Assembly: GCA_038496445.1 (NCBI GenBank)
Contig: JALMLS010000042.1
Span: forward strand, 40,658-104,657
Reading direction: 5' to 3'
DNA length: 64,000 nucleotides
Origin: Trichosphaerium sp. ATCC 40318
Taxonomy: Eukaryota; Discosea; Flabellinia; Trichosidae
Below are positions 31,884-42,702 of this stretch, in pieces (the first letter of the stretch is position 1; each line of letters starts with the position of its first letter). The notes beneath the pieces are model-generated. The model was not told where the DNA came from, did not search any database, and saw nothing but the letters and a program-made list of their open reading frames with translations. The translations under genes and the position numbers were made by a program.

Positions 31884-33172
31884 GTGCACTTCCAAGCGCC
31901 TAATTACGGCTGTAGCGGCAGTACAGATAATTTTGATTCAAACAACAATGTAGAATCTACTCTGGGACTACTAGATATGCCTGTAGAGATACTGACGCTT
32001 ATACTACACCAAACAACAAATATAATTTGTCCATCAGCCCAAACATGCCGTAGACTTGCTTCAGTAGTCTACACAGTAACAGGATACAATAGCCTTAGAT
32101 TATTCGATGTACAAGCCGCTAAGTTCTTTGGCACCTGTTCTGGTATCCTAGCACACACGTACATTAAAGTAAGCGTATTCTTAACAAAGGCAGAAGTAAA
32201 TGAATGCATGAGAGCGCTTTCAGGTATAAAGACGATAGATCTTAGTAGAACGAAGGTAACAGATGAAGGAATAAAGTATCTTAAAGGTGTACATACGATA
32301 TACCTTGAATACACATCAATAACAGATAAGGGCGGACCCACGTTTTTTCCGAATTTTTCGAAAGAAAAAATTCGAAAAAATAGAATTCGATACAAAAACC
32401 GAATGCCTACACCCACCAATGGATCACTATATGTGAGCGAAGGTTGGGTTCTAGTTCCGAGCACAGCGAGGACCCGACCGTAAGTGAACCAGGCGCTTTC
32501 TAGTTGAGTGGACTGCCCTAGCTATGCATCTTTCTATGAATTCTATTTTTTCGAATTTTTGTTTTCGGAAAATTCGGAAAAAACTATGGCCCCGATAAGG
32601 GTGTATCAGAGTTATCTGGTGTTCATTATATTAATCTATCAAACACAGGTGTAACTAATAGATGCCTTAATGCACTCAGAGGTGTTCACACGATAAATCT
32701 TAGTCATACTTCTGTAGATGATGCTGGACTTGTTCCTCTTGCTGGCGTTCGCACAATATACCTATACAATACAAATGTAACAGACAAAGGTGTTAAGGTT
32801 CTTAAAGGGGTGCATACAATTGACTTGAGCAAAACACATGTCAAAGGACATTGTTTCAAGTCACTTCAAGGTGTTCATACTATTTACCTTGAGCGTACCG
32901 CTTTAGATGAAGACTGTATTCAGGACCTTTCTGGTGTACATACCATTAATCTAAGGCATACAAGAGTAACCAACAGAGGTCTCAAGTTATTGGGAAAAGG
33001 TGTTCATTCAATTGATTTAGGGTTTTGTTATAGTTTTGATGATGAAGGTGTTAGATATCTCGTTGAGGATGTTGGCATTAAGTTTTTAGGTTTGATAGGA
33101 AGTGGTATTTCAAAGAGATATTATGCAGAGCTTTTACAAAAGAGTGGACCAAATACTCTTACGCTCCAATAA
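31884..33172 (+). pseudogene. F-box/LRR gene split by a transposon insertion
   Basis: The 5' part encodes an F-box (LLDMPVEILTLILHQ...AQTCRRLASVVY) and the first LRRs (IKTIDLSRTKVTDEGIKYL, VHTIYLEYTSITDKG). The frame is then broken by a 261-bp insertion (32333-32593). After it the LRRs resume in a shifted frame from the matching codons (DKGVSELSGVHYINLS...), with about eight more GVHTI-[DNY]-L repeats and a stop at 33170-33172. Insertion plus target duplication is 269 bp, so the frame is lost; the insert also has stops. Apart from the insertion the coding halves look intact, so the event is recent. Same repeat type as the gene at 23720. Confidence 0.85.
32333..32593. mobile_element. hAT-like non-autonomous insertion, 8-bp target duplication
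   Basis: 261 bp flanked by GATAAGGG on both sides (32325-32332 and 32594-32601). The ends are imperfect inverted repeats sharing TTTTTTCCGAATTTT. There is no transposase. The 8-bp duplication is typical of hAT-superfamily elements. Confidence 0.85.
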
Positions 33173-33524
33173 ACAACAATAAAAAATATCTCAGTTTTTG
33201 TTTGGTTGATGTTTGTTTTATACATACAATCCAATAGGACTTGCTCTGCAACAAAACTTTGTATACTGTCTTTATTAAAATTCTTTTAGGATTTGCCCTC
33301 TACACTTTAATTTCCTAAGTTAAAATACATCAAGTCATCCTCTGGTTTTAGAAACTCTTTTCGATTCATTGCAAAATCTTACTCATTTAAGTTTTTTTAC
33401 ATGTAAAACATTTTCTTTTGAAACTTGGGTGCCACTGTGTCACTGCCTTCAAAGGTGATTGTTTATTATTTACATGTTCTTCATATCTTACAGCATGTTT
33501 ATGTACAATGGTATGTGTTGTTTG

Positions 33525-34214
33525 TCAGGTAATAATGTTTGTGTTTTGACGCTTGCCATTTTTATACTTTCTTTTGCAGGTTAGTTGACCTTGTTCGTTC
33601 CACTCACTATATTCTCCTTCCAGTTTACCATTTATATAATAAGAAAACCGTTTTAATTGACCGTTATCAAACCATGTCTTATACTCTCCTTCTAATTTCT
33701 TATTGGAATAAAAAATCTTTGCACTTTTTTCTCCATTAACATGCCATCTATTTACCTCTCCTTCAGCTTTATTATCCTTCATATAACAATGAGTTGATAA
33801 TACACCATTACTATACCATAGTTTATAATCTCCTTCAAGTTTACCATCAACATAATGACATAATCTGTTTAATACACCACTATTAAGCCACGTTTTGAGT
33901 TCACCATCAAGCTTGCCATTCTTAAAATTACGATGTATCTTAAGCACAAAGTCACCAGCTCTGACTTTTGTAACTTTCTTGTTTGGATCAAATTTGTACC
34001 AACACTTGTATGAACCATGACGTATACCATGACTATAATACTGTTGATGTATGATGCATATCACAATACCTGTAGACTTTTTATGTTTGATCCATTTTCC
34101 ATTTTTTTCAAAGTTATCATCAAACCTTGTTGACAAGGCTGTTTTCTTTGATAGTAATGCCCACTTTTGATAAACTTCAAAGTCTTTATCTATAATATCA
34201 AGTTGTAACTCCAT
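33525..34214 (-). CDS. F-box-like plus YwqK/MORN-2 repeat protein
   Basis: A 229-codon frame. The N-terminus (MELQLDIIDKDFEVYQKWALLSKKT) is the second half of the F-box-like block seen in the paralogues at 38705 and 40329. The bases just upstream read SLLQLP in frame, so the true start may lie in an upstream exon. The rest is about six repeats of 23-24 residues with consensus NGKLEGEYK-W-x-NGQL (antitoxin YwqK/MORN-2 type). F-box plus such repeats is an uncommon architecture, best known from marseillevirus-type giant viruses. It probably tethers repeats that bind lipid or protein to an SCF ligase. Confidence 0.85.
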   Translation of the reverse strand: MELQLDIIDKDFEVYQKWALLSKKTALSTRFDDNFEKNGKWIKHKKSTGIVICIIHQQYYSHGIRHGSYKCWYKFDPNKKVTKVRAGDFVLKIHRNFKNGKLDGELKTWLNSGVLNRLCHYVDGKLEGDYKLWYSNGVLSTHCYMKDNKAEGEVNRWHVNGEKSAKIFYSNKKLEGEYKTWFDNGQLKRFSYYINGKLEGEYSEWNEQGQLTCKRKYKNGKRQNTNIIT

Positions 34215-34610
34215 AGGTAGCTGTAATAGACTGCAACAACGTTGTGACTGTGAAGTAAATATCTAGTTTGCATTCGCTTGTTAGGTTAATCGATAGTTGT
34301 TTTTTAAGACTCCGTACCCGTTGTACAATGTATGCAAGCGCACTGATCATAAAGAAGAAGCTAAAAACTAGTAAATATTGAAATACCATTCAATGGGTTT
34401 GGTTACGCGGAACAGGCGCAATGGTATTATTAGTAGCACTATCAATGCGTTGCAGTGTTCAAATCGTTAAAATTTCCCTGTGGTCTACAGTAGTGACAGC
34501 ACTGAGGTGCTAAACGATATTAAAAGGACGTGAAGTGACCACCAACTATCGTAAAGAGTTTTTTTGACTATAACTGACTTGAAAACTTCGTTTTTCTCAA
34601 GACAGACAGA

Positions 34611-37443
34611 ATGGAGCCATCACGTGTTTTATTTATCTTCACGGTTTTAGTTTGTGTTTCAAACGCTCTAAGAGCGCCTTTGGACAAACCTAACATTGGT
34701 ACACTTCTGAAAATACCCAGCTTGTAGTACTAACGTATCCGGTAGTGGTTCTTTTTGCTGATGACCTCGGTGCGTTAAAAAAAGTTGTCATATTTTTTGT
34801 TGAGACTTTTTTAGGCTATGGGGACCTTAGTTGTAACGGACACCCAACGATAAAGGTGACTAGGGATCGAATATAATTTAAACGGATACTTACACTTAGA
34901 AAGACACCAAACCTCGATTTCTTAGCTGAGAACGGTATTAAGCTCACCACGTGGTATGTTTAGTTCCATTTTGATTGGTTTTTCAAGAAATTTGAGAGAA
35001 GCTCTTATGTTAACTGCTAAAGGTATTCTGGAGCGTCAGTATGTACTCCATCACGGTATGAGGGTTTAATAATGCTACTCTGATAATGTGATAGCGCTGC
35101 ATTGCTTACAGGTCGATTACCTATTCGTAGTGGCCTTGCAGATAATAGTCATCGCGTGTTGAGGTATTTTTTGAGCTCTGTCTTTGTAGAAAAACCACTA
35201 GAATCATTTTTTTAGGTGTGACTCTGAAGGTGGTTTACCAGCCAACGAAACTACAATAGCTGCTCATTTAAAGACGGTCGGTTATAAGACTGGTATGATT
35301 GGGAAGTGGGTAGGGACATGAAAATTTTTCGGAAAGACTTTTTTTGTAACAAACACGTGCAGCATTTAGGGCAACGTAAAGAGTACTTACCACCTAACAG
35401 AGGATTTGACTTTTACTAGTACGTTACGCCTCACCCAGCTCAATATTAACCCTCTTCAAGTGGTATTCCTTTCAGGTACAGCCTTAGAGTCATTAGTATC
35501 GTTAAAAGGATTGTAGCGTTGATATGGGTTCTTTAACACCTTACGAAAAGTATGTCAACTTTTTGTTATTTTGGAACAAAATTATTTCTAAGTTAATTTG
35601 TAGTCACCAGGGTTGTACACCTCTACCTTTAATTCAAAATTTGGATGTAATAGAAGCACCAAGTACTAGTCATGTGCCTCTGCTCTGATTCACTAACGTT
35701 CCAATAGCTGATTTGACGAAAGTTGCTCCGCGATATTCTGAGCAAGCAGTTAATTTTATTAAAGAAAACAAAGACGATCCGTTCTTTCTGTGAGTTACAC
35801 CATAAAGCTTATGCGTATATGATCTTATTTTTTACTTAGATATATGGCATTCAGTCACGTGCGCAGGTGATTGTCGTTTCAAAGTAACAATATTAATAGG
35901 TACATACATCTATTGAAGGTCATTGGCAGTGGGTATCAGAGAAATGGGCAAATACATCTGACAGGTATAATATCCTTTTGTGTTTTGTGCCCTGGCGTAA
36001 TCTCTTACTGTTTTTTTTCTAAAAAGAGGATTGTTTGGCGATGCTACTCAAGAACTTGATTGGGTTGCTGGTGCGTAATTGTTTAAATAGAGAAAAAGAA
36101 AACCTACAAGTTGAAACTGCCTTTTTTGCTCTATCTCGAACACTTAATCACTCGCTCTTGTTTTATGTTTTCAAAGCGTATTTATGTAGTAATATGTGCT
36201 ATAATAATTGGAGCAGTGGTGTGATATAAATCTAACTGGCTTTATTTTAAAGGGAACATCATCCAAACTTTGATAAATGAAAAGTTGCAAGAAAATACTC
36301 TTGTATTCTTCACTTCTGATAACGGTCCATGGTACCAGACTAACAGTTATTAACGCCGTTTACTCTTTTATAAGGATGATAAGATATAAAGACGGAGGAT
36401 CAGAAGGTCTATTCACAGGGATATCAGCAGGATACTCTGATACAGTACATCCTTAATTAACACAGATTTTCGACTCACCATGTTTAGGGAAAAGGATCAA
36501 CCTGGGAAGGTGGTGTCAGGTAAGTTCTGATTTGGGTGTTTAAATGACAATAATATTATACAGAGAGCCAGGTATTGCTTGGTGGCCTGGTCAGATAAAA
36601 CCAAACACAGTGTCAGATGAAATTGTAACATCAGTACGTCTTGTTTTTCTAGTCTTTTTGTTCTCCAATTTTTTGCTTTCTGTTGTACATCAAATACAAT
36701 CGCGCACCTAAAGCGGAGTATATTGATAATGTATTACGCCGTCATTGCTTTATCATCTAAAATGACTAAAATGGTGTTCATGAATTTCTCTTTTTATTTG
36801 TAGTAATTTCTTGCTTATTTATTTGGTAGTATGATATTTTCACAACAGGTACCCATAAGATTGTTTGAGTACCTTTCCCTAATAAAACAAAGTCTTAAAT
36901 GTTGCGGGCGTTCCTATACCTACGGATAGAATCTTTGATGGTAAAGATATGATGCCAGTATTAAAAGGAGGAAAATCAGAACATGAAGATCTGTTTTTGT
37001 ATCGTGGAGCAACCCTTTACGCTGTAAGACATGGTGCTTACAAAGGTACCAATAAGTGCATGTGTAACTATTCACTAAATATAACTAGCGCATTTTATAA
37101 CCAAATCAGGTTACGGCAAGGACCCAGCTGTGCGGCGTTATTATTTGTTCGCGCTTTTTTCTTATTATTTTTTAAGATCACCCACAACCCACCGTTGCTC
37201 TTTAACATCAATGTTGATCCTTCTGAGGCGTATCCACTTAACGCAAGTCAATATAAAGACGTTATAGCCGCGATAAATACTGCCGTGGAAGCACATAAAA
37301 AGAGTCTCATCAAAGGCAAAGATCAAATGACTTTGGCTAATATCGAATACGCTGTATGCTGTTCAAAAGTACGTTAAAGAAACAGTGATTAAGACTAATT
37401 CTATCTAAAGGCAAACAAGTGTACGTGTCTAAGCGACAGCTGA
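34611..37443 (+). CDS. Secreted sulfatase (arylsulfatase/GALNS type), about 24 exons
   Basis: Twenty-four in-phase exons could be joined, beginning 34611-34698, 34746-34769, 34815-34855, 34904-34953, 35023-35063, 35112-35163 and 35216-35309 and ending 37177-37368 and 37411-37443; several are only 15-40 nt. The product is about 483 residues. It has a signal peptide, metal-binding VLFADDLG, the formylglycine site CTPSR (modified Cys), GR-P-RSGL, MIGKWHLG, FYMAFSHVH-like strands, [33 protein letters not shown] and [17 protein letters not shown]. All sulfatase active-site residues that I can check are present. It hydrolyses sulfate esters, probably lysosomal or extracellular. The block LLT usually seen between CTPSR and GR is missing at an intron. 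AATAAA follows at 37448. Confidence 0.92.
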
Positions 37444-37511
37444 GAAAAATAAAACAAATAGCAGTTTGATTAAAATACAGTGAGGTTTATTTTGTTTACA
37501 GTTTTTTTTGT

Positions 37512-38084
37512 TTAAAGAATACGACACTTCTTCCTACTCTTTTTATCTTTTTTTGATTTCTTTCCCTTTTTCTCTGGGACAGTCCTTCTGCGTATGACTC
37601 TCACAAGTTCAAAAAATGATTCTTCAACGTTCATCCGCGTCATCGCTGACGCTTCAAAAAAAGGACATCCAAATTCTTTTGCTCTTGTTTCGCCATCAGT
37701 TGTTGTGACTTGTCGCTCATCTTCAAGATCAGCTTTATTACCAACAAGTATCATAGGAACATTGTCGTCTTCTTTAACTCTCACAATTTGATTTTTGAAT
37801 TGGTAGAGCTCGTCAAAGCTGTTTGTACTCGTGATGGAATAAGTGAGTATAAACCCAGTGCCTGTTCTCATATATTGATCTCTCATTGCGGAGTATTCTT
37901 CTTGTCCGGCTGTATCAAGAATATCCAAAAAAGCTACTTCATCGTCTATTACGACTTGTTTGCGATAAGAATCTTCAATTGTAGGGTCATATTCATCGAT
38001 GAAGTGGTTTTGAATGAGTTGTATTGTAAGAGCCGATTTACCGACGCCACCGCCTCCAACGATTACTAGTTTGTATTCAGTCAT
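37512..38084 (-). CDS. Ras GTPase (copy 1), intronless
   Basis: 190 residues with every Ras motif: P-loop GGGGVGKS, switch [29 protein letters not shown] at G5, a Lys-rich tail and C-terminal CRIL (CaaX ending in Leu, suggesting geranylgeranylation). Gly12 and Gly13 equivalents and Gln61 are normal, so it is a regulated, active GTPase on the plasma membrane. No introns. It is the inverted duplicate of the gene at 41865, sharing 5' and 3' flanks. It lies tail-to-tail with the sulfatase gene. Confidence 0.97.
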   Translation of the reverse strand: MTEYKLVIVGGGGVGKSALTIQLIQNHFIDEYDPTIEDSYRKQVVIDDEVAFLDILDTAGQEEYSAMRDQYMRTGTGFILTYSITSTNSFDELYQFKNQIVRVKEDDNVPMILVGNKADLEDERQVTTTDGETRAKEFGCPFFEASAMTRMNVEESFFELVRVIRRRTVPEKKGKKSKKDKKSRKKCRIL

Positions 38085-38704
38085 TTTGGGATTAATTTAG
38101 GAGCTGTTGTTACTTGTATTGTTACTTTTTAATAATTGTGTTTTGATGAACAAGCAAGTTCAAGAAACGTGACTCCGACGATAAAAATAGAACTTTCATT
38201 GAAAACTTATTTTAAAACAGCGGCTTTCTGTACTCCTCCTTTTCTTTCCATATCCGTTGATTCTAGGTTGGTCCTATTGAAAACAGAATCATGTATCGCG
38301 TTATGTTAGCGTAAAAAAATTACAACACAAAAATGGTTCACCTTTCAGTACTTATTTAAAGTGTCGCTGTGTCGCGTACTAACCACTGCGCTATTCAAAA
38401 CGTATTAACACACTCATTCTGGAGTATGGTGGAACCTTATACGACAGCTGACGAAGCGCCCGGCTGTGTAACATGGAACACAGGAATGACGATATAATTA
38501 CGCAAACATGCTTGTACAAAAATTCCATTGTGTAGTGAGTATTATAGCAACGAACCGCCTTCATATTCTACGCACCAATGAACAAAACGTTTTGTCCGTA
38601 CAAACGAAACCGCCCTTGTACTAGAGTCAACCTCAGTCACAACTTAATATGAATAAAACGTGGATTCTAGTCCTGCTTTGTGTACTTCGCGCCCACGTTT
38701 TATA
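38085..38704. other. Intergenic between Ras copy 1 and F-box-MORN gene
   Basis: The first 130 bp match, inverted, the 5' flank of Ras copy 2 (around 41735-41864). The rest has no recognised content. Confidence 0.5.
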
Positions 38705-39811
38705 ATGACAACGAAGCATAGTACAAACAATGAGAAGAGATTTAGCAATAAATCTCTCAGTTGCCATCTATTAAGCCTTCCCGTTGAGATTCAACTCGAT
38801 ATCGTTGATTTAGAGGTATCATTGTATTGTATTTGGCCTCTTCTGTCGAAAACAAGCGCAATGATGACAAGGTACGATGGAGAGATGCAAAAACATGGAA
38901 AATGGTTAAGAAGAACATCTAACAACCAACTTGTAAGTAGGCTAACTAATCAAGTTCTTCATTTTGAACCTAGATACTCAATAGTTTGATATTAGGCTCT
39001 TCAACAACATTGGTCACATGGTAAGAGACACGGGGAACACAAGAAGTGGTATGGTAATGGAAAATTGCATGAGAAGTGTAGCTACATCGACAGTAAACTT
39101 AATGGAGAATATAAGCGGTGGTTTGCAAATGGCCAATTGTGGTTACAGTTTGTTTATGTCAATGGTAAACTTGATGGAGAGTATAAGGAGTGGCTTGAAA
39201 ATGGTCAATTGATACAGCACTGCATTTGCGTCAATGGTAAACGAGAAGGAGAGTACAGGAGTTGGTACAAAAATGGCCAGTTAAGAGAGTATTGCACGTA
39301 TGTCTTGGGCAATATTGAAGGAGAATACAAGCAATGGAATGATAACGGACATTTGAAAGAGGAATGTACTTATGTAGCAGGTAATCTAGTAGGAGAATAC
39401 AAGCAATGGTATGATGATACTCAATTGTGTAAGTGGGTTAAATATGTTAATGGCAATTATGCTCAGTGTAAGCTTGAAGCAGAGTATAAGATTTGGCATG
39501 TCAATGGCCAACTTAGAGAACACTTTTATTATGTGAATGGTAAACGACATGGAGAGTATAAGAAGTGGTACGCCAATGGCCAATTGTGGTCACAGTTCAA
39601 TTATATCAATGGTAAACGACATGGAGAGTACAAGCAATGGTACAACAATGGCCAATTGATACAGAAAAGCAATTATGTCAATGGTAGCCTAGAAGGAGAG
39701 TTCAAGCAGTGGTACAACAGTGGTCAATTGATACGACAGTGTATGTATGTCAATGGTAAACTTTTAACGCCTGATATAGACTACAATAATTATTGGTGTG
39801 AGTTGTTATAG
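38705..39811 (+). CDS. F-box plus YwqK/MORN-2 repeat protein, 2 exons (copy A)
   Basis: Exons 38705-38932 and 38996-39811, 347 residues. The N-terminus holds an F-box-like segment (CHLLSLPVEIQLDIVDLEVS, WPLLSKTSAMMTRYD). Twelve or so repeats of 24 residues follow (YVNGKLDGEYKEWLENGQL type). The single intron separates the F-box part from the repeats. The first exon is almost identical to that of copy B (40329) while the repeats have diverged, pointing to gene conversion or recent exon duplication. A likely SCF-type adaptor; the bound partner is unknown. Confidence 0.88.
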
Positions 39812-40328
39812 ATAGAGCTTGAACGTACCTTCAGGGAAGGAAGAATTACTAAATGAACAATGGGATTTAACCGTATTTACCACAAGCGACGCAAACCACT
39901 TACAAAAATCATTCTAAAAAAGACATTTACTGTAGCTTGTAATTCTCTAAGGCTTTTATTCTCATTCAATGATTGGTTTAACCTCCTTGTTATACCCAAG
40001 GTCTTTAATCATTGTTAAGTGCTCTGAATGTACATAAATAACAAACGGTTGCTCTTTATAGTCGATTTTTGCTACACAGTTTGCCCTTGCTCAACGCTTT
40101 TCAATATTTCACTGAATCGTAGTCATTAGGAAGTCGCAGTTAACCGGCTTTCAATACCTAAACGGTTAACCAGTTTGTAACCGGAAAAGTAAGACCTCAT
40201 CTCGACTTCTTGTTAAGTTGCATATGCTCCGAGTCAACTCCGCTTAAATCAGTCAATTGACCAACCTTCCAGTTCTTACCGAGCGAACCCGCACTCTTCT
40301 TAAGTACCTACAACGTATTAATTTTACA
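39812..40328. other. Intergenic between F-box-MORN copies
   Basis: About 500 bp of A/T-rich sequence. No gene seen; it presumably holds the promoter of copy B. Confidence 0.5.
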
Positions 40329-41463
40329 ATGCAGCACAGTACAAACAATGAGAAGAGATTTAGCAATAAATCTCTCAGTTGCCATCTATTAAGCCTTCCC
40401 GTTGAGATTCAACTCGATATCGTTGATTTAGAGGTATCATTGTATTGTATTTGGCCTCTTCTGTCGAAAACAAGCGCAATGATGACAAGGTACGATGGAG
40501 AGATGCAAAAACATGGAAAATGGCAAAGATGGAAACACTCATGGCAAGAAAACCGCATTGTACTTGTAAGTGATATTTTCTTACAACTAGTCTTCAAATT
40601 TCTTCAGTGAGACGCTAACTTACACATTAAAACCATTTTTAATCGCATTCTAGACTCATGAACAACATTGGTCTCATGGTAAGCAACATGGGGAACAGAA
40701 AGAGTGGTATGAAAATGGAACCTTGCTTGAGGAGTGTAACTATAATGTCGGTGTACTTGAAGGCGAGTATAAAAAGTGGTTTGAAAATGGGCAATTATGG
40801 GTGCAGTCTGTTTATGCCAATGGTAAACTCGAAGGAGTGTCCAAGGTGTGGTATGAAAATGGCCAATTGAACAGCCACAACAGTTTTGTCAATGGTACCA
40901 TTGAAGGGGAGTCCAAAGAGTGGAAACCTAATGGAAAAATACATTGGCATTGTAATTATGTCAACGGTATACTTGAAGGAGAGTATAAGATGTGGTTTAA
41001 TGGTCAACACGAGATCTTTAATTATGTCAACAATAAACGACATGGAGAGAACAAGAGGTGGTATGCCAATGGTAATATGCTCTGGCATTTAAATTACACC
41101 AATGGTAGACGACATGGAGAGTACAAGTGGTGGCATGAAAATGGTCAATTGAGGGAGCAAAGTAAGTATGTCAATGGTATACGGGCAGGAGAGTACAAGC
41201 TCTGGGATACCAATGGACAACTTATAGAGCATAGCAATTATATCACTGGTAACCTTGATCCAGATTCAGGCTATTCTATTGGTATACTAGATGGAGAGTT
41301 CAAGAAGTGGCATACTAATGGCCAATTGGCACAGCATTGCACGTATGTCAATGGTAAACGAGAAGAGGAGTACAAACAGTGGGATGCCAATGGCCAATTG
41401 GAGGAGTATTACACTTACGTCAATGGTAAACGTGAAGGAGAGAACAGGTGTTTGCTGATGTAA
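40329..41463 (+). CDS. F-box plus YwqK/MORN-2 repeat protein, 2 exons (copy B)
   Basis: Exons 40329-40565 and 40654-41463, 348 residues. The first exon is nearly identical to copy A through KHGKW and then differs. The second exon has about eleven 23-24-residue repeats (YVNGILEGEYKMWFNG, YVNGKREEEYKQWDANGQL types). Same architecture and probable role as copy A, in tandem with it and both enclosed by the two inverted Ras genes. Confidence 0.88.
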
Positions 41464-41864
41464 TTAAACTAATAGAACAAGCTAAAAACAACTCTGCTTT
41501 TTTGCCTGTCTTTATTATCATCAAATCATCACAAGCAGACTTCAAACCAGCTAATTTCAACAATACTTGAAGATCATATTACGCAGTGTAGCTAAGTGTA
41601 ACCTGCTTGCTGAAAGAGACTCTTCGCCTTCAAATAAAAAGAAATTTAATGCTGATATACTTGCTTCCACACTAAATTCCACATTGTTATCACAAAAACA
41701 ATGAGGTAGATATCGAAGAGACAACGAAGCCGCAGTTTTTTAAAATAAGTTTTCAATGAAAGTTCTATTTTTATCGTCGGAGTCACGTTTCTTGAACTCG
41801 CCTGTTCATCAAAACACAAATATTAAAAGTAACAATACCTGTAACAACAGCTCCTACAACTAAA
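41464..41864. other. Promoter region of Ras copy 2
   Basis: The last ~130 bp before the Ras start are shared, inverted, with the 5' flank of Ras copy 1 (TTTTAAAATAAGTTTTCAAT and following). Nothing else recognised. Confidence 0.5.
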
Positions 41865-42434
41865 ATGACTGAATACAAACTAGCAGTCGTTGGAGGCGGT
41901 GGTGTCGGTAAATCCGCTCTTACAATACAACTCATTCAAAACCACTTTGTTGATGACTATGACCCTACAATTGAAGATTCTTATCGCAAACAAGTCGTAA
42001 TAGACGATGAAGTAGCTCTTTTGGATATTCTTGATACAGCCGGACAAGAAGAATATGCCGCAATGAGAGATGGATACATGAGATCAAGCACTGGGTTTAT
42101 ACTCACTTATTCCATCACAAGTAAAACCAGCTTTGACGAGCTCTACCAATTCAAAAATCAAATTGTGAGAGTTAAAGAAGACGACAATGTTCCTATGATA
42201 CTTGTTGGTAATAAAGCTGATCTTGAAGATGAGCGACAAGTCACAACAACTGATGGAGAAAACAGAGCAAAAGAATTTGGATGTCCTTTTTTTGAAGCGT
42301 CAGCGATGACGCGGATGAACGTTGAAGAATCATTTTTTGAACTTGTGAGAGTCATACGCAGAACAGTCTCAGAGAAGAAGGGAAAGAAATCAAAAAACGA
42401 TAAAAAGAGTAGGAAGAAGTGTCGTATTCTTTAA
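41865..42434 (+). CDS. Ras GTPase (copy 2), intronless
   Basis: 189 residues, close paralogue of copy 1. [34 protein letters not shown] and CaaX CRIL are all present. Differences cluster in switch I (DDY for DEY), after switch II (GYMRSSTGF for QYMRTGTGF) and in the tail. All catalytic residues are kept. It belongs to an inverted segmental duplication with copy 1. Confidence 0.97.
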   Translation: MTEYKLAVVGGGGVGKSALTIQLIQNHFVDDYDPTIEDSYRKQVVIDDEVALLDILDTAGQEEYAAMRDGYMRSSTGFILTYSITSKTSFDELYQFKNQIVRVKEDDNVPMILVGNKADLEDERQVTTTDGENRAKEFGCPFFEASAMTRMNVEESFFELVRVIRRTVSEKKGKKSKNDKKSRKKCRIL

Positions 42435-42479
42435 AGAAAAAAACTGTAAAAAAAATAAACCTCACTGTATTTTAATCAA

Positions 42480-42600
42480 ACTGCTATTTGTTTCAATTTT
42501 TCTCAGCTTTTATATACTGCTTTGGCAAATTCTACATCTTGTCGCTTAGATACCTACTTTTGTTTGCCTTTGATAGTTAGTCTTGATTACTGTTCACAAA
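42480..42600 (-). pseudogene. Remnant of the sulfatase 3' end carried by the Ras duplication
   Basis: Downstream of Ras copy 2 the minus strand still matches the last intron and last exon of the sulfatase gene (37380-37443: AGTGATTAAGACTAA, GGCAAACAAG, CTAAGCGACA equivalents) with indels. It lies in the same relative position as the real sulfatase end beside Ras copy 1, so the duplicated block included it. Confidence 0.8.
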
Positions 42601-42702
42601 GGTAAGTCGCGAAATATTTTATGATTAGAACATAAGTATCGCATGTTTGTAATGGTCAAGATATCTTGGTGATACATTATAGTTGCATTTATTTTTCTGC
42701 TT

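Noticed and set aside
32333-32593. The insertion in the F-box-LRR gene read as an ordinary intron
   Set aside because: Its ends are not GT/GC-AG, and it has an exact 8-bp target duplication and inverted termini.
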